64,000 bases of DNA. Origin: Pseudomonas costantinii (GTDB lineage: Bacteria > Pseudomonadota > Gammaproteobacteria > Pseudomonadales > Pseudomonadaceae). Under the pieces are notes generated by a model. The model searched no databases. It saw nothing but the letters and a program-made list of their open reading frames with translations, and was not told the DNA's origin. Position 1 is the stretch's first letter, and every line of letters begins with the position of its first letter. The stretch is taken from NCBI RefSeq assembly GCF_001870435.1, contig NZ_MDDR01000034.1, positions 620,001-684,000 of the forward strand, given 5' to 3'. Positions 42,086-50,531 of this stretch are shown one piece after another. Position numbers and translations under genes: made by a program.

Positions 42086-43756
42086 TCACAAAATTTCCTT
42101 CCGAATTGGCACGTAGGAGCGGCCTCCCATTGCAGCACTTTTGCCGGGAGGCCCGTCCCATTGCCATGAAACCCCTGTTTTGGCTAAAAGTGACTCCGGT
42201 TCTACACCGTGGCTCATGAACTTTTCCAAGTCCCACTCGAAATGCTCCACCAATGCAGTCCATGCTTGATTAGGAACCGTGGATAGCAAGTTCAAGCTAG
42301 TTATGTTGGGAGCTCGTTTAAGGCGGTGCATTTCAGAAATTGCCCAGACCACTCGCCTGAGGCGAAAATGCCAAAGCGATTCGAGATTTTTTTCCAACTG
42401 AGCTGTTACAAGAGGGAAGGCCAGCTTTCGCTCACGAAGATTTGGAACTATTTTTTTAGGAAGCAGAGACAGCATATTTCCGATATTTACTCTAACCTGA
42501 CTCTTACTAATACAGTAGAGTCTAATCACTCCGCGCTGAATAATTTCCGCGAATTCTTGGTCACGGTCATCAGCCACCGCATTAGCTTTCACAACGTTGA
42601 CACTTGTTGAACTTAGCTTTGCGTCCAGCCACGACTTATCATTAGCGTAGAGCCAGAGTGTAGCTTGATAGGCCTTCAGCCAAAGATAGTCAATGGTTAA
42701 ATTTGGCTTCAAGTCGAAAAGTTGAATTATCTTTTGACGACATACATCTTTTTTAGCGCCCACTGAATTTTTTGGACTTTTTTGCACCACCTTCTCTTTG
42801 ACATTAGAAAGTAGTAATTCTTCCGAGATGCTGCGGACAAAGCTCTGTACATCGTTGAACAGGTAGTTGGAAATTATAAGCTGCCTGCCTATTGGCATGT
42901 CTAACACTCCGCCGATAGTGCTAGTCCTTATCCATTGGTGGTGTTTACCAGCAGCAAAGGCCCTATCGATCTTTGAAAGCACTTCAGGGCTAAAATGGGA
43001 AACGATGCCATTGAACAGCTCTGTCGTTGCCATGGTTGTACCGCGACGGAAGCCCATGCTTCTTGCACGCCTCCGATAGCTTCCAATTAGGACATGACTA
43101 CTTAACGCAGGAACGTCTTGATGAAGAAGGTCTTTCGCAAAAACCGCCAGATTTTTTTCTACCTCTGTCGCCAACTGACTTGGTTCTGCCTTAAACGGCG
43201 ACCATCCACATATGCAACCACTTGTAAGACAGGGTAATAGTTTATTCTTTCGGTAGAATGGGTGTGAGCAGTCTGGGCAGGCCTGTAAAAGCATCTCGCC
43301 ATGCTTCCAGCATGCTGTCACACCAGGAATATGATGAGCTCGGTGCCAGTACGAAAATCCAGAATCTAGAAGATCAGCAGAAACGCACGAAATGCATATT
43401 TTTGCCATACTATGCAGGCTGACCTCTCGACGAGGAACTCTAGTAATCTCATCAATTACACTTACCGCGCCAGCACTTTTATCTTTCAACAAACCATTAA
43501 AAGGTTTATACACGGGAAAAATAGTATTGGTATTTAGTAACTCCAGTAGATTTTCTTCTTTACCCCCTGGAAGACGCTCTGCTAAATCTTCGATTTTTTT
43601 TGGAATAATTTGCAGCGAGAATGGTGACGATCCAAAAATGTCGCTAAACGTCTCTGCTTCAGTTTTATTCCCTGACAACAAATGATACCGAGCGATTCGA
43701 GATTGCAGCGTTTCATCAGGCATCGACACTGGGAAGAAAAGTATTTTCGGTGGCAT
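42086..43756 (-). CDS. tniQ: Second TniQ/TnsD-family target-selection protein
   Basis: A 556-residue protein. The N-terminus is a TniQ domain (LFFPVSMPDETLQSRIARYH). A zinc-finger region follows, CISCVSADLL...SYWHRAHHIPGVTACWKHG, then a second Cys set (ACPDCSH, GCICGW). It aligns in order with the adjacent tnsD product but is clearly divergent, and its codon use is more AT-rich. It starts 218 bp after tnsD ends, so it may have its own promoter. In Tn7-type elements such proteins direct TnsABC to a target site. Which of the two proteins recognises glmS cannot be told from sequence. Confidence 0.85.
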   Translation of the reverse strand: MPPKILFFPVSMPDETLQSRIARYHLLSGNKTEAETFSDIFGSSPFSLQIIPKKIEDLAERLPGGKEENLLELLNTNTIFPVYKPFNGLLKDKSAGAVSVIDEITRVPRREVSLHSMAKICISCVSADLLDSGFSYWHRAHHIPGVTACWKHGEMLLQACPDCSHPFYRKNKLLPCLTSGCICGWSPFKAEPSQLATEVEKNLAVFAKDLLHQDVPALSSHVLIGSYRRRARSMGFRRGTTMATTELFNGIVSHFSPEVLSKIDRAFAAGKHHQWIRTSTIGGVLDMPIGRQLIISNYLFNDVQSFVRSISEELLLSNVKEKVVQKSPKNSVGAKKDVCRQKIIQLFDLKPNLTIDYLWLKAYQATLWLYANDKSWLDAKLSSTSVNVVKANAVADDRDQEFAEIIQRGVIRLYCISKSQVRVNIGNMLSLLPKKIVPNLRERKLAFPLVTAQLEKNLESLWHFRLRRVVWAISEMHRLKRAPNITSLNLLSTVPNQAWTALVEHFEWDLEKFMSHGVEPESLLAKTGVSWQWDGPPGKSAAMGGRSYVPIRKEIL

Positions 43757-43974
43757 GCGTAGTAGTCTAAATCACTGATTTCGTTATTTGTTAGAACTCA
43801 CACACTAATCATATATCAACAAAACCGTTACTGACCAGCAGACAGCAGCATATCTCTCCATACCTCCTAGATAATTACGATACAATATTATTATACCTAA
43901 CAAACCTGTCGAACTACGTTTTAACTATAGCTCTAACTCTTTTTTTGATGAGCGCATATGCTTGATTTGGCCCA

Positions 43975-45678
43975 CTACCTTAGAGAATGTCTGCCTGAGT
44001 CGTCTAAAGGCCTGATGCAGGCAGCCCTGTAAATTGCAGAGCGAGTAATGGGTTTACCGCGTTCGACAAGTTTTTCAATCGCCCACACCAAGCGGCGGTA
44101 CCGGAACACTTGTGAGCTCTCACACACGGCATTGAGGGCATCAGCACAAAGCGGGAGTCGATTCAGCTGCTTCTCAAATCGAGCAAGGACATCAAGCTCT
44201 CGGCCGATTCGAGTTTTGCAGATATGTACCGGCCGGCAGGGTAATGCTGCAATTGAATGGGCGCACTGAAATATTTTCTCCGCAAGAAGCGAATCTATCT
44301 CCTTAAATGGGTCGGCAGGTTGATGCCTTGCGTGCGCATCGTTTTTGTCCAAATAAGCCTTTAGCCATTCCCGATCGTTTCGGTACAGCCAGCTGTAATC
44401 TTGACATTCATGAGCAAAAATTTTCAGATACTGGCGGGAAAAACGCTCACGTCGCTCTGCTCGCTCCCTTATCAATTTCATTTTTTTCCACTGCTCCGGC
44501 CCACCTGAAATGGATCGAATGGCCCGATAGACCGTCACAGCTGAAACGCCGAGTGAGCGTGCTATTTCTCGGGCTCCAACACCCGATACGGCCTTATCCC
44601 AGATCTCTTGTTCACCTTTCTTTAGGGCTACCACGCTTTCTGCCAAGTAAGGGCCGCCTGGCACACACGAATCCAACTCGTCAGAGAACGATTGAGTGGA
44701 TCGCCGTGGAAAGGGACATATGCGCTGTTCATCGGTTAGAACGCTAGATAGCTCGAATCGCAGAGCATTCGCCAACAACAAATATTTGAGAGGGTGATGC
44801 GTTCCTCTCGGCTTGCGTAGAAGCTTGGTGATCCAAGTCGCTGGCTGTCCGTCTACGACGCTTCTGAGTATGAGGAACTCGCCACTCGCGGGGATAGTTT
44901 CGAAGTACTTCCCGAGATAGTGTGAAACTTGCGAAAGGTCTAGCCGACCTGAGGTTGAAGCCAACCCACACTCAATTGCCCCCTTCAAAAAATGCTCTCG
45001 AAGCCAGGTTGGGGATTGAGGTGGTGCATTGGCTTGAAGCAACCGCAGTGAGCTCTGGGCAAGAGAGAGCATGATACGCCGCTGGCGACTATCGAACTGC
45101 AAGGGAAACGAGTGCCTTTGAACTTCCTCATCTAACGGTAAATGGAGTTTTCTGGGGCATCTGGCTAACCAATGGTGGTCAACGACCAACAAAGGGCTCT
45201 CGTCGTGTGGGCAAATCCAGATCCCTGGCAATTGGTGCACACGGTGCCAATACGCCGTGCCGTATTGCGTGAGGTCTTTACGCACACAAATTGGGCAGAA
45301 CCGAGTTCTCGATGTGTTCTCCAAACGACTAGCAATGAGGCCCAGCCTAATTTTGAGCCCATTCCCTCCATGATTGACCATTTGAGTTTGAGCATCAGTG
45401 AGCTGGATCTCAGTCAGAAAGGGTTGGTAGTACGGCAGTAGCGTGTGCCTGGCAATGATTGTGTTCTGATCAAGATCTACCCCTGCGGGCAGTGCCCGCA
45501 GGAGCTCTCCCAAATGGCACGGAAGTGAGAGATCGCGAGCGAAACTTCCGTCGCCTGTGGCAGCGTCGAATACCGCAGACCAGGATCCTAGCCCAGATAA
45601 ACGAACGTATCTTGAAAGAAGGCTGTGTAGCGTTTCGTCGGGGTAGTCCACAGGAAAGAAATGAAATGAATGTTCCAT
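43975..45678 (-). CDS. tnsD: TnsD/TniQ target-site selector
   Basis: A 567-residue protein from the ATG at 45678 (preceded by GTGAGG). The TniQ domain HFFPVDYPDETLHSLLSRYV starts the protein. A CCCH zinc finger follows at about 160-200 (RFCPICVRKDL, YWHRVHQLPGIWICPHD). The C-terminal part includes a helix-turn-helix, AREIARSLGVSAVTVYRAI. It is transcribed after tnsC with a 14-bp gap. By position it is the TnsD that binds the glmS 3' end in Tn7. Tn7 TnsD is 508 residues, so this one is longer, with the HTH as a candidate extra DNA-binding part. Confidence 0.9.
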   Translation of the reverse strand: MEHSFHFFPVDYPDETLHSLLSRYVRLSGLGSWSAVFDAATGDGSFARDLSLPCHLGELLRALPAGVDLDQNTIIARHTLLPYYQPFLTEIQLTDAQTQMVNHGGNGLKIRLGLIASRLENTSRTRFCPICVRKDLTQYGTAYWHRVHQLPGIWICPHDESPLLVVDHHWLARCPRKLHLPLDEEVQRHSFPLQFDSRQRRIMLSLAQSSLRLLQANAPPQSPTWLREHFLKGAIECGLASTSGRLDLSQVSHYLGKYFETIPASGEFLILRSVVDGQPATWITKLLRKPRGTHHPLKYLLLANALRFELSSVLTDEQRICPFPRRSTQSFSDELDSCVPGGPYLAESVVALKKGEQEIWDKAVSGVGAREIARSLGVSAVTVYRAIRSISGGPEQWKKMKLIRERAERRERFSRQYLKIFAHECQDYSWLYRNDREWLKAYLDKNDAHARHQPADPFKEIDSLLAEKIFQCAHSIAALPCRPVHICKTRIGRELDVLARFEKQLNRLPLCADALNAVCESSQVFRYRRLVWAIEKLVERGKPITRSAIYRAACIRPLDDSGRHSLR

Positions 45679-45692
45679 TTCAGCCTCACAAG

Positions 45693-47159
45693 TCACACCT
45701 TTCGGTACGGAGGGCAAAACTCAAACACATCAGTATTCAGCCAACCTTCTTCACTCAGCCTATCGAGTGGGTTCTCAGCCTGAGCCATCTCAGCAGATTT
45801 TGTTAACTGTCTCGACTTTTCCACCCCTATTGGCTTGGCCTTTGGTGTGCTCTCAATCTTCTCAGGCGAGATTTCTGGCCGGGGCATCGGCGTAATACTA
45901 CGCAACAGCGCCCACCGATCCTGAGCATCATTCACGTCCAGTGTCATCATGCCTTGAAGCTGATCGTCGATCGGCAGCAAGTCCTCGAAGCGGTTTAGCT
46001 GCCGAGGGTCTCGGCTACGCAGTGCCGCAAGCGCCGGCTTGAGGATATGCATTTTCGTGTCAGACACTCGTCTGAATGTACTTGGCGTCAGGCACTCCTC
46101 ACCGCTCTGAATCGCAAAGCGCTGTCCTAGAATCAGCAGCTTCACCAAAAAGTCAGTAACACCTTGGGTCAAATCATAGAGGGTATCGAACAGCTCCGCT
46201 GTCAGCGGGCTGTCCCCACGACTCCACTGGTACGTCCAGAGAGACTCGACCATCATCCTCCATAGTCGATCATCCTTCTCGAACCTCTTAAATTCGACAA
46301 CACCGAGACCGCAGCCTCGCCTGGCGTTTCGTAACACGTCAGAAAAGAGACTGATCATCGAATTGGTGCCAATGAAAACTACCGGGATTCCAATCGAGTT
46401 GATCAAATTGACGAAGAAATTGAGCATGTTGTCTTTGCCACCGGTGCGAGCAGAGCGTAGATGCTGAATTTCATCGATCAGAAGAGCACCGACAAAGTAG
46501 GTACTCGCGACTTGTTCCATGCGCTGGATGAGGTCAGGTAACCCATATCGCGCGCGATAGCTGTTTGCATACCGGTCTTGACCAATGGCGTGATCGACAG
46601 CGCGAAAAAATGCCCGACACAGGCCACTGAGTGAACCATCAAATGGACAGTCTAATTTCAACCATGTGATCTGCGTCTGCACGAACGAGCGTCCGGCATA
46701 GCGTTGGTGAATGATTGTTTGCGGGTACAATCGAAGAATCGATTCAAGCGCAGTAGATTTTCCAATCCCACTCAATCCAACAAGACTGAATGTGTTTGCG
46801 GTTGAGCGAAATCCCTCTGAACTTCTTCCCGTTGAAAGTGAGTGTAAATGCCTGACCGTGCTCGTAGACATAGGATTACGCCCGACATACCCACTTCGCA
46901 ACAGCGATGAAAACGCTGACTCGAGCTCAAGATGAATTGGGAGAGGCTGAACAATCGAACGAATGCGGTCGATGCAATGAAGCCGAACAGATTTCTCGAG
47001 CTGCTTCTCCTCGTAGGGGACCGGAGGGAAATAGGAAATCCTCGAAGCGGCATCGATCTCACAGAGTATTGGAGGTAGCGCTTCAATCAACGGATTTCCT
47101 TGAAACTCCAGCACTGGAGAACCTAGGTACTTCGCAAAATTCTGAGCACTCTGAGTCAT
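45693..47159 (-). CDS. tnsC: Transposition AAA+ regulator TnsC
   Basis: A 488-residue ATPase linking target selector and transposase. Walker A is GLSGIGKSTALES (around residue 130) and Walker B is GALLIDEIQHL. Sensor-like GIPVVFIGTNSMI follows in AAA+ order. The start ATG overlaps the tnsB stop (ATGA). The C-terminal tail (about 420-488), rich in Lys, Pro and Glu, would be the part that contacts TnsA/TnsB. Confidence 0.93.
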   Translation of the reverse strand: MTQSAQNFAKYLGSPVLEFQGNPLIEALPPILCEIDAASRISYFPPVPYEEKQLEKSVRLHCIDRIRSIVQPLPIHLELESAFSSLLRSGYVGRNPMSTSTVRHLHSLSTGRSSEGFRSTANTFSLVGLSGIGKSTALESILRLYPQTIIHQRYAGRSFVQTQITWLKLDCPFDGSLSGLCRAFFRAVDHAIGQDRYANSYRARYGLPDLIQRMEQVASTYFVGALLIDEIQHLRSARTGGKDNMLNFFVNLINSIGIPVVFIGTNSMISLFSDVLRNARRGCGLGVVEFKRFEKDDRLWRMMVESLWTYQWSRGDSPLTAELFDTLYDLTQGVTDFLVKLLILGQRFAIQSGEECLTPSTFRRVSDTKMHILKPALAALRSRDPRQLNRFEDLLPIDDQLQGMMTLDVNDAQDRWALLRSITPMPRPEISPEKIESTPKAKPIGVEKSRQLTKSAEMAQAENPLDRLSEEGWLNTDVFEFCPPYRKV

Positions 47160-49345
47160 TTGCCACCTCCAGGGCGAAGCCGACTTAGCAGATCAATAAC
47201 CTCACCGCCACGGCTGCCGGCATAATCGTCAGCAGACCCTATGCCTTCTTTCGCTGCTAGGTCCCCCTGACTTGTGTTGGCAGCTCTCAGATTTTCAGGC
47301 ACATACGACTCAGATCGCTCCTGCATGCGCTCGTGAGACCTATTGTTCCGAATGTTGCCAAGCTTCTCCGCCTTCGACCCTGGCTCCAATGTCGACTTTT
47401 TCTCTTTTGCTGCATTCGCCACAACGCCCGAAATTGTTGCATCGAGCGCAACTCGACTCGCCAGTTTGGAGTATTTTTTCTCCGGAGACTCTTGCTTAAC
47501 AATCGCCAGCATATCGATCACTTCCTCGAAGCGAACGCCCCGATACCGCTCTTCAGAATTGCGCAGATCACAGCGTATGAAATGGCGATCTGGCCCCTGA
47601 AGCCAGATATGTTCCGTGCAGTTAGGGTCGTACCAACAAGTAATGCTGCTGACTCCTCTGTGGCGGGCACGAGCAAACCAGTTCTGCTCAATTGCCCAAT
47701 CACACACATAGAACATCCCCTTAAACTTGACTCCCCCCTTTTGGACGGAGCCGTTGTCTCGGGGCAGAAGGTGAAGATAGATCAACTCCTCCGATTGTTT
47801 ATTGGCTTCAATTCGGTCATTTCTCAACGCCCAATTCCAAATGTCCAAGGGGGTAGGCTCGACCTGGTCGGTAATCATCTCTTTAGTGAGCCGATCTGGC
47901 TGACGGTTGTGGCGGTTGTAATGAAGAACCCCTTCAATAACGATCTTCGTAAACTCCTCCAGATTCAGCGTGGCATCGAGACGGTTATCGCGCTCCCCCC
48001 TTTCTCTAACGCGACTACGCACGGCTCCAGCAATCCAGTGAATCTGCGTTGTGGAATTTAGAACCTTGAATGAGCTTTCCACGATGGCCTTCCAGTCTGG
48101 GCGGTAGGGAGGAGCAATGCCCAGATTAATGCGTAGCCCGGTCGCAAGCCCCTCGGCTGCAACGCTAAGCATTTCACCACGGTCAGCGAAAACCTCGTGT
48201 GGTAAGTGATGACAAGGCCAATCGGCAGCTTCAATTTCAACGCCATTGGCCGCACAGAAATCCACCTTCGACGTGAACGCGTTATAGAGGGCTTGGCGAG
48301 CTCCGTTCCAACTTGGCCCCTCCAACCCCACGAACAACCCTACGATCATTCCCGAAAACGTATCGATGACGACGTACACGACCGGCCGGCCGATGATCCA
48401 GTTACGGTTATAACGGCTGACGAGATAGACATCTGCGATAGTGGCATCTATTTCAAATAGGTGACCTGGCCCTCTCAGGCCTTCTCGAACCGTACCAGTC
48501 AAAGGTCGATGATCCTTCTGCCAATTGCGCTCGCCAGTGCGGCCTCTCAAAACGGCAATATCGTCGAAAGCTTTGTGGCCCCAGTAAGCAAACTGCTTGG
48601 CCGTGGGTAGCTCACCGGCAGGAAGCAACGGAGTATCGTCGTTTTCATCATTGTGCATTGCCTTGACCTTATAAAAGCGCCGAAGCATTTTCACGTAAGC
48701 ATCCGCGATGGTTCCCACGGTACCTTTTGCAAACAGTGCGAAGCCGATTTTGATGCAGCCTTTGTCGGCCTCAGTGAGCACTTTCGATTGAACCGAAGCT
48801 TTCACTCCCTGGAATAGAGCAAGCCGTCCAGGCTTCTGGCCCTCACGGTATTGCCGAGGTTTACCGGGGGCGCCGGCATTCACTCGATCTGCGAGCAAAG
48901 CATTGCGTACCTGCCCTCCCATCCAATATCGGTACAGCAATCGGTAGATAGTCTTTTTGGGGGTCTCGAGTCGTAGGCTTTGAGCTTTAACCATTTGCCC
49001 CATGGCGTTGGGCTGAAAAATATCGTCAGGAGGATCAGTGTCGACCAGGGCTTGGATACGAGCCCAGTTGTTATCCCGAAAAGCTTTTTCCTTATCTGAA
49101 AGATCTTCTTCGACCTTCATCATATAAGTCGGAGTAGCTATTGAGACGATCTTGATATCACCGGAAATCAGCCAGCTTTTCAGCTCAGACAAGCGCATTA
49201 CCCATGGGCGTTTGGGTGTGCGCTCGATAGTAATCAATACGATCTGATCGCTGCGCTTATCAATCCAAAGAACCCTCACCATTCCCTTCAAGAGATGGGG
49301 TTTAGTCAACGCCTCAAGAATGTCGTTCTTGGATAGATCCACCAT
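47156..49345 (-). CDS. tnsB: DDE transposase TnsB
   Basis: A 729-residue retroviral-integrase-type transposase that binds the element ends and joins 3' ends to the target. The catalytic triad is visible: Asp in FEIDATIADVYLV, Asp in EVFADRGEML, and Glu in DWKAIVESSFKVLN. The N-terminal third holds the DNA-binding part, and the C-terminal Arg/Lys-rich tail contacts TnsC. It starts one base after the tnsA stop and overlaps tnsC by four bases. Confidence 0.93.
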   Translation of the reverse strand: MVDLSKNDILEALTKPHLLKGMVRVLWIDKRSDQIVLITIERTPKRPWVMRLSELKSWLISGDIKIVSIATPTYMMKVEEDLSDKEKAFRDNNWARIQALVDTDPPDDIFQPNAMGQMVKAQSLRLETPKKTIYRLLYRYWMGGQVRNALLADRVNAGAPGKPRQYREGQKPGRLALFQGVKASVQSKVLTEADKGCIKIGFALFAKGTVGTIADAYVKMLRRFYKVKAMHNDENDDTPLLPAGELPTAKQFAYWGHKAFDDIAVLRGRTGERNWQKDHRPLTGTVREGLRGPGHLFEIDATIADVYLVSRYNRNWIIGRPVVYVVIDTFSGMIVGLFVGLEGPSWNGARQALYNAFTSKVDFCAANGVEIEAADWPCHHLPHEVFADRGEMLSVAAEGLATGLRINLGIAPPYRPDWKAIVESSFKVLNSTTQIHWIAGAVRSRVRERGERDNRLDATLNLEEFTKIVIEGVLHYNRHNRQPDRLTKEMITDQVEPTPLDIWNWALRNDRIEANKQSEELIYLHLLPRDNGSVQKGGVKFKGMFYVCDWAIEQNWFARARHRGVSSITCWYDPNCTEHIWLQGPDRHFIRCDLRNSEERYRGVRFEEVIDMLAIVKQESPEKKYSKLASRVALDATISGVVANAAKEKKSTLEPGSKAEKLGNIRNNRSHERMQERSESYVPENLRAANTSQGDLAAKEGIGSADDYAGSRGGEVIDLLSRLRPGGGK

Positions 49346-49346
49346 T

Positions 49347-50237
49347 TCAACCCACCTTCAAGTCGTGATCTAGATTGCTGGCAGGCCAAACGATGTTGAT
49401 CGCTGGCAGCGTGCTTTTCATCGAAAGCCGCTCAGCTGTCAGATCCAGTAGGACGTATTTGTTCCAGACCAGGTGCATAAACATCGCTTTGGCGTCGGTG
49501 TAGGGAAGAAACAGTGCCCCTGCGATGTGCCGTAAGACACGATCCAAAGGCCATTGGTATGACTGAACTCGACCGAGCTCCTCCAAGAAAGTCTCGATAA
49601 GCGGGCGCTGTTGGAGATGCCGTTGGAGGACAGCTGATTTTCGAAACCAATCAAGATTCTGGATAAGAGTGGCGGGAACGTTTTTCTCAGTGACGATGTT
49701 CCAATCCACCCCCCTATCGCTCCAGTAGGCACGCTCGATCTGAAACTTCTCCAACGTGCCTTTCAGCCCTTTCCCGCTCTTGAGTGATTCAGTGTATTTG
49801 AGCGTCCGTGCAGCCAACCGCGTGCTTCCGTCAGGCTGGCGAATGGTGAGCAAGAAATCGGTCGTCATCACATATGGCAGCTTGGTGCCTGGATATGTGG
49901 GATAGCGAATATTCAGAGAATGAGCAATCGACTGGACTTCTAATTGCGGAAGAATCGGATATTGCTCGCGTATATCCAAAACCTCAGGAGAGAACTCGGT
50001 TACCAGCAGGTATCCATATTCAAGATCAGAAAGCAGGTGATGGAGCCGGTTGATCTTTACTCCCTGTACCTTGCGCGACCGGCCATGAGAGGGAACGTCC
50101 TGAACCCTTAGCCAAGGCACATACAGCTCCTGACTTCCTTGCCCAAAGCCCTTTTTGATATGCCGATCAATATCGGATTGCATTTTGAAGCTACGACCAC
50201 GCAAGCCAACCTCCCATACCTTCTGTTGCCTCCACAT
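49347..50237 (-). CDS. tnsA: Endonuclease-like transposition protein TnsA
   Basis: A 296-residue protein from the ATG at 50237 with GGGGG just upstream; a TTG at 50261 is possible. It cuts the 5' ends of the element, giving cut-and-paste movement. It aligns well with Tn7 TnsA as remembered: DRHIKKGFGQG, PWLRVQDVPSHGRSRK, HHLLSDLEYG (catalytic Glu), LDIREQYPIL and MTTDFLL (catalytic Asp). The Gln-x-Lys pair of Tn7 TnsA appears as TLK in ARTLKYTES, so Lys is kept and Gln is not. It is the first gene from the right end. Confidence 0.92.
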   Translation of the reverse strand: MWRQQKVWEVGLRGRSFKMQSDIDRHIKKGFGQGSQELYVPWLRVQDVPSHGRSRKVQGVKINRLHHLLSDLEYGYLLVTEFSPEVLDIREQYPILPQLEVQSIAHSLNIRYPTYPGTKLPYVMTTDFLLTIRQPDGSTRLAARTLKYTESLKSGKGLKGTLEKFQIERAYWSDRGVDWNIVTEKNVPATLIQNLDWFRKSAVLQRHLQQRPLIETFLEELGRVQSYQWPLDRVLRHIAGALFLPYTDAKAMFMHLVWNKYVLLDLTAERLSMKSTLPAINIVWPASNLDHDLKVG

Positions 50238-50365
50238 GTCCCCCAAAATGGATGTGTACAAAAAAGTCCTAGGAAAGAAATATCACTGTGAATAAGTCTG
50301 AAGCCTCTCCCAGACTACCCTCTCAGTGAGCTCACATTCCAAAATCAGACATATGGTGGAGGACT

Positions 50366-50397
50366 TCAAAAAGAAAAGCCCCTGAAATCAGGGGCTT
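50366..50397 (-). terminator. Intrinsic terminator in the transposon right end
   Basis: On the minus strand AAGCCCCTG-ATTT-CAGGGGCTT is followed by TTCTTTTT, a textbook intrinsic terminator. It lies about 100 bp past the glmS stop, inside the element, between the TnsB-like sites and tnsA. It would stop glmS read-through before it reaches tnsA. Confidence 0.85.
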
Positions 50398-50402
50398 GGG
50401 GA

Positions 50403-50466
50403 TTTTGTCAAAATATATTGTTTGTTGTCAGAATATTTTGTCTGTTGTCAAAATTTATTGTCAAAA
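50403..50466 (-). repeat. Transposon right end with packed TnsB-like sites
   Basis: Read inward on the minus strand, GACA-containing sites begin at 50462, 50449, 50429 and 50409. The inner three are 20 bp apart: TTTTGACAACAGACAAAATA, then TTCTGACAACAAACAATATA, then TTTTGACAAAATC. The core ATTYTGACAMC matches the left-end sites. Dense overlapping sites are typical of a Tn7 right end. Confidence 0.75.
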
Positions 50467-50531
50467 ACCAAGTGGGCCTCCAGGCGCTTGGCGTATTACT
50501 CCACCGTTACCGACTTCGCCAGGTTGCGCGG
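50464..50531 (-). other. attTn7 target region
   Basis: The last codons of glmS plus about 30 bp downstream, the place where TnsD-type proteins bind the conserved glmS 3' end and direct insertion about 25 bp beyond the stop. The glmS reading frame is intact, ending in threonine-valine-glutamate, so insertion did not harm the gene. Confidence 0.75.

Larger units (their letters stand above)
29999..50463. mobile_element. Tn7-like transposon inserted at attTn7
   Basis: About 20.5 kb between the host gene at 29559-29924 and glmS. It carries tnsABC, tnsD and a second tniQ at the glmS-proximal end, and regulatory and fimbrial cargo at the other. Both ends carry inward-pointing copies of ATTYTGACAMC: sparse on the left, dense on the right. 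The right boundary falls 25-32 bp past the glmS stop, as expected for Tn7. The exact termini are uncertain by several bases. Taking TGACA as the terminal sequence on both sides leaves no matching 5-bp duplication, while CAAAA occurs at both borders but may be chance. Base composition is visibly lower in GC than the host flanks. Confidence 0.88.

Noticed and set aside
41833..42138. 101-codon open frame overlapping the end of the second tniQ
   Set aside because: It overlaps a well-supported gene on the same strand, has no recognisable motif and no ribosome site, and lies in composition-disturbed sequence.
42086..50237. CRISPR array or cas genes expected with two TniQ proteins
   Set aside because: No regularly spaced direct repeats and no Cas-like proteins were found anywhere in the element.
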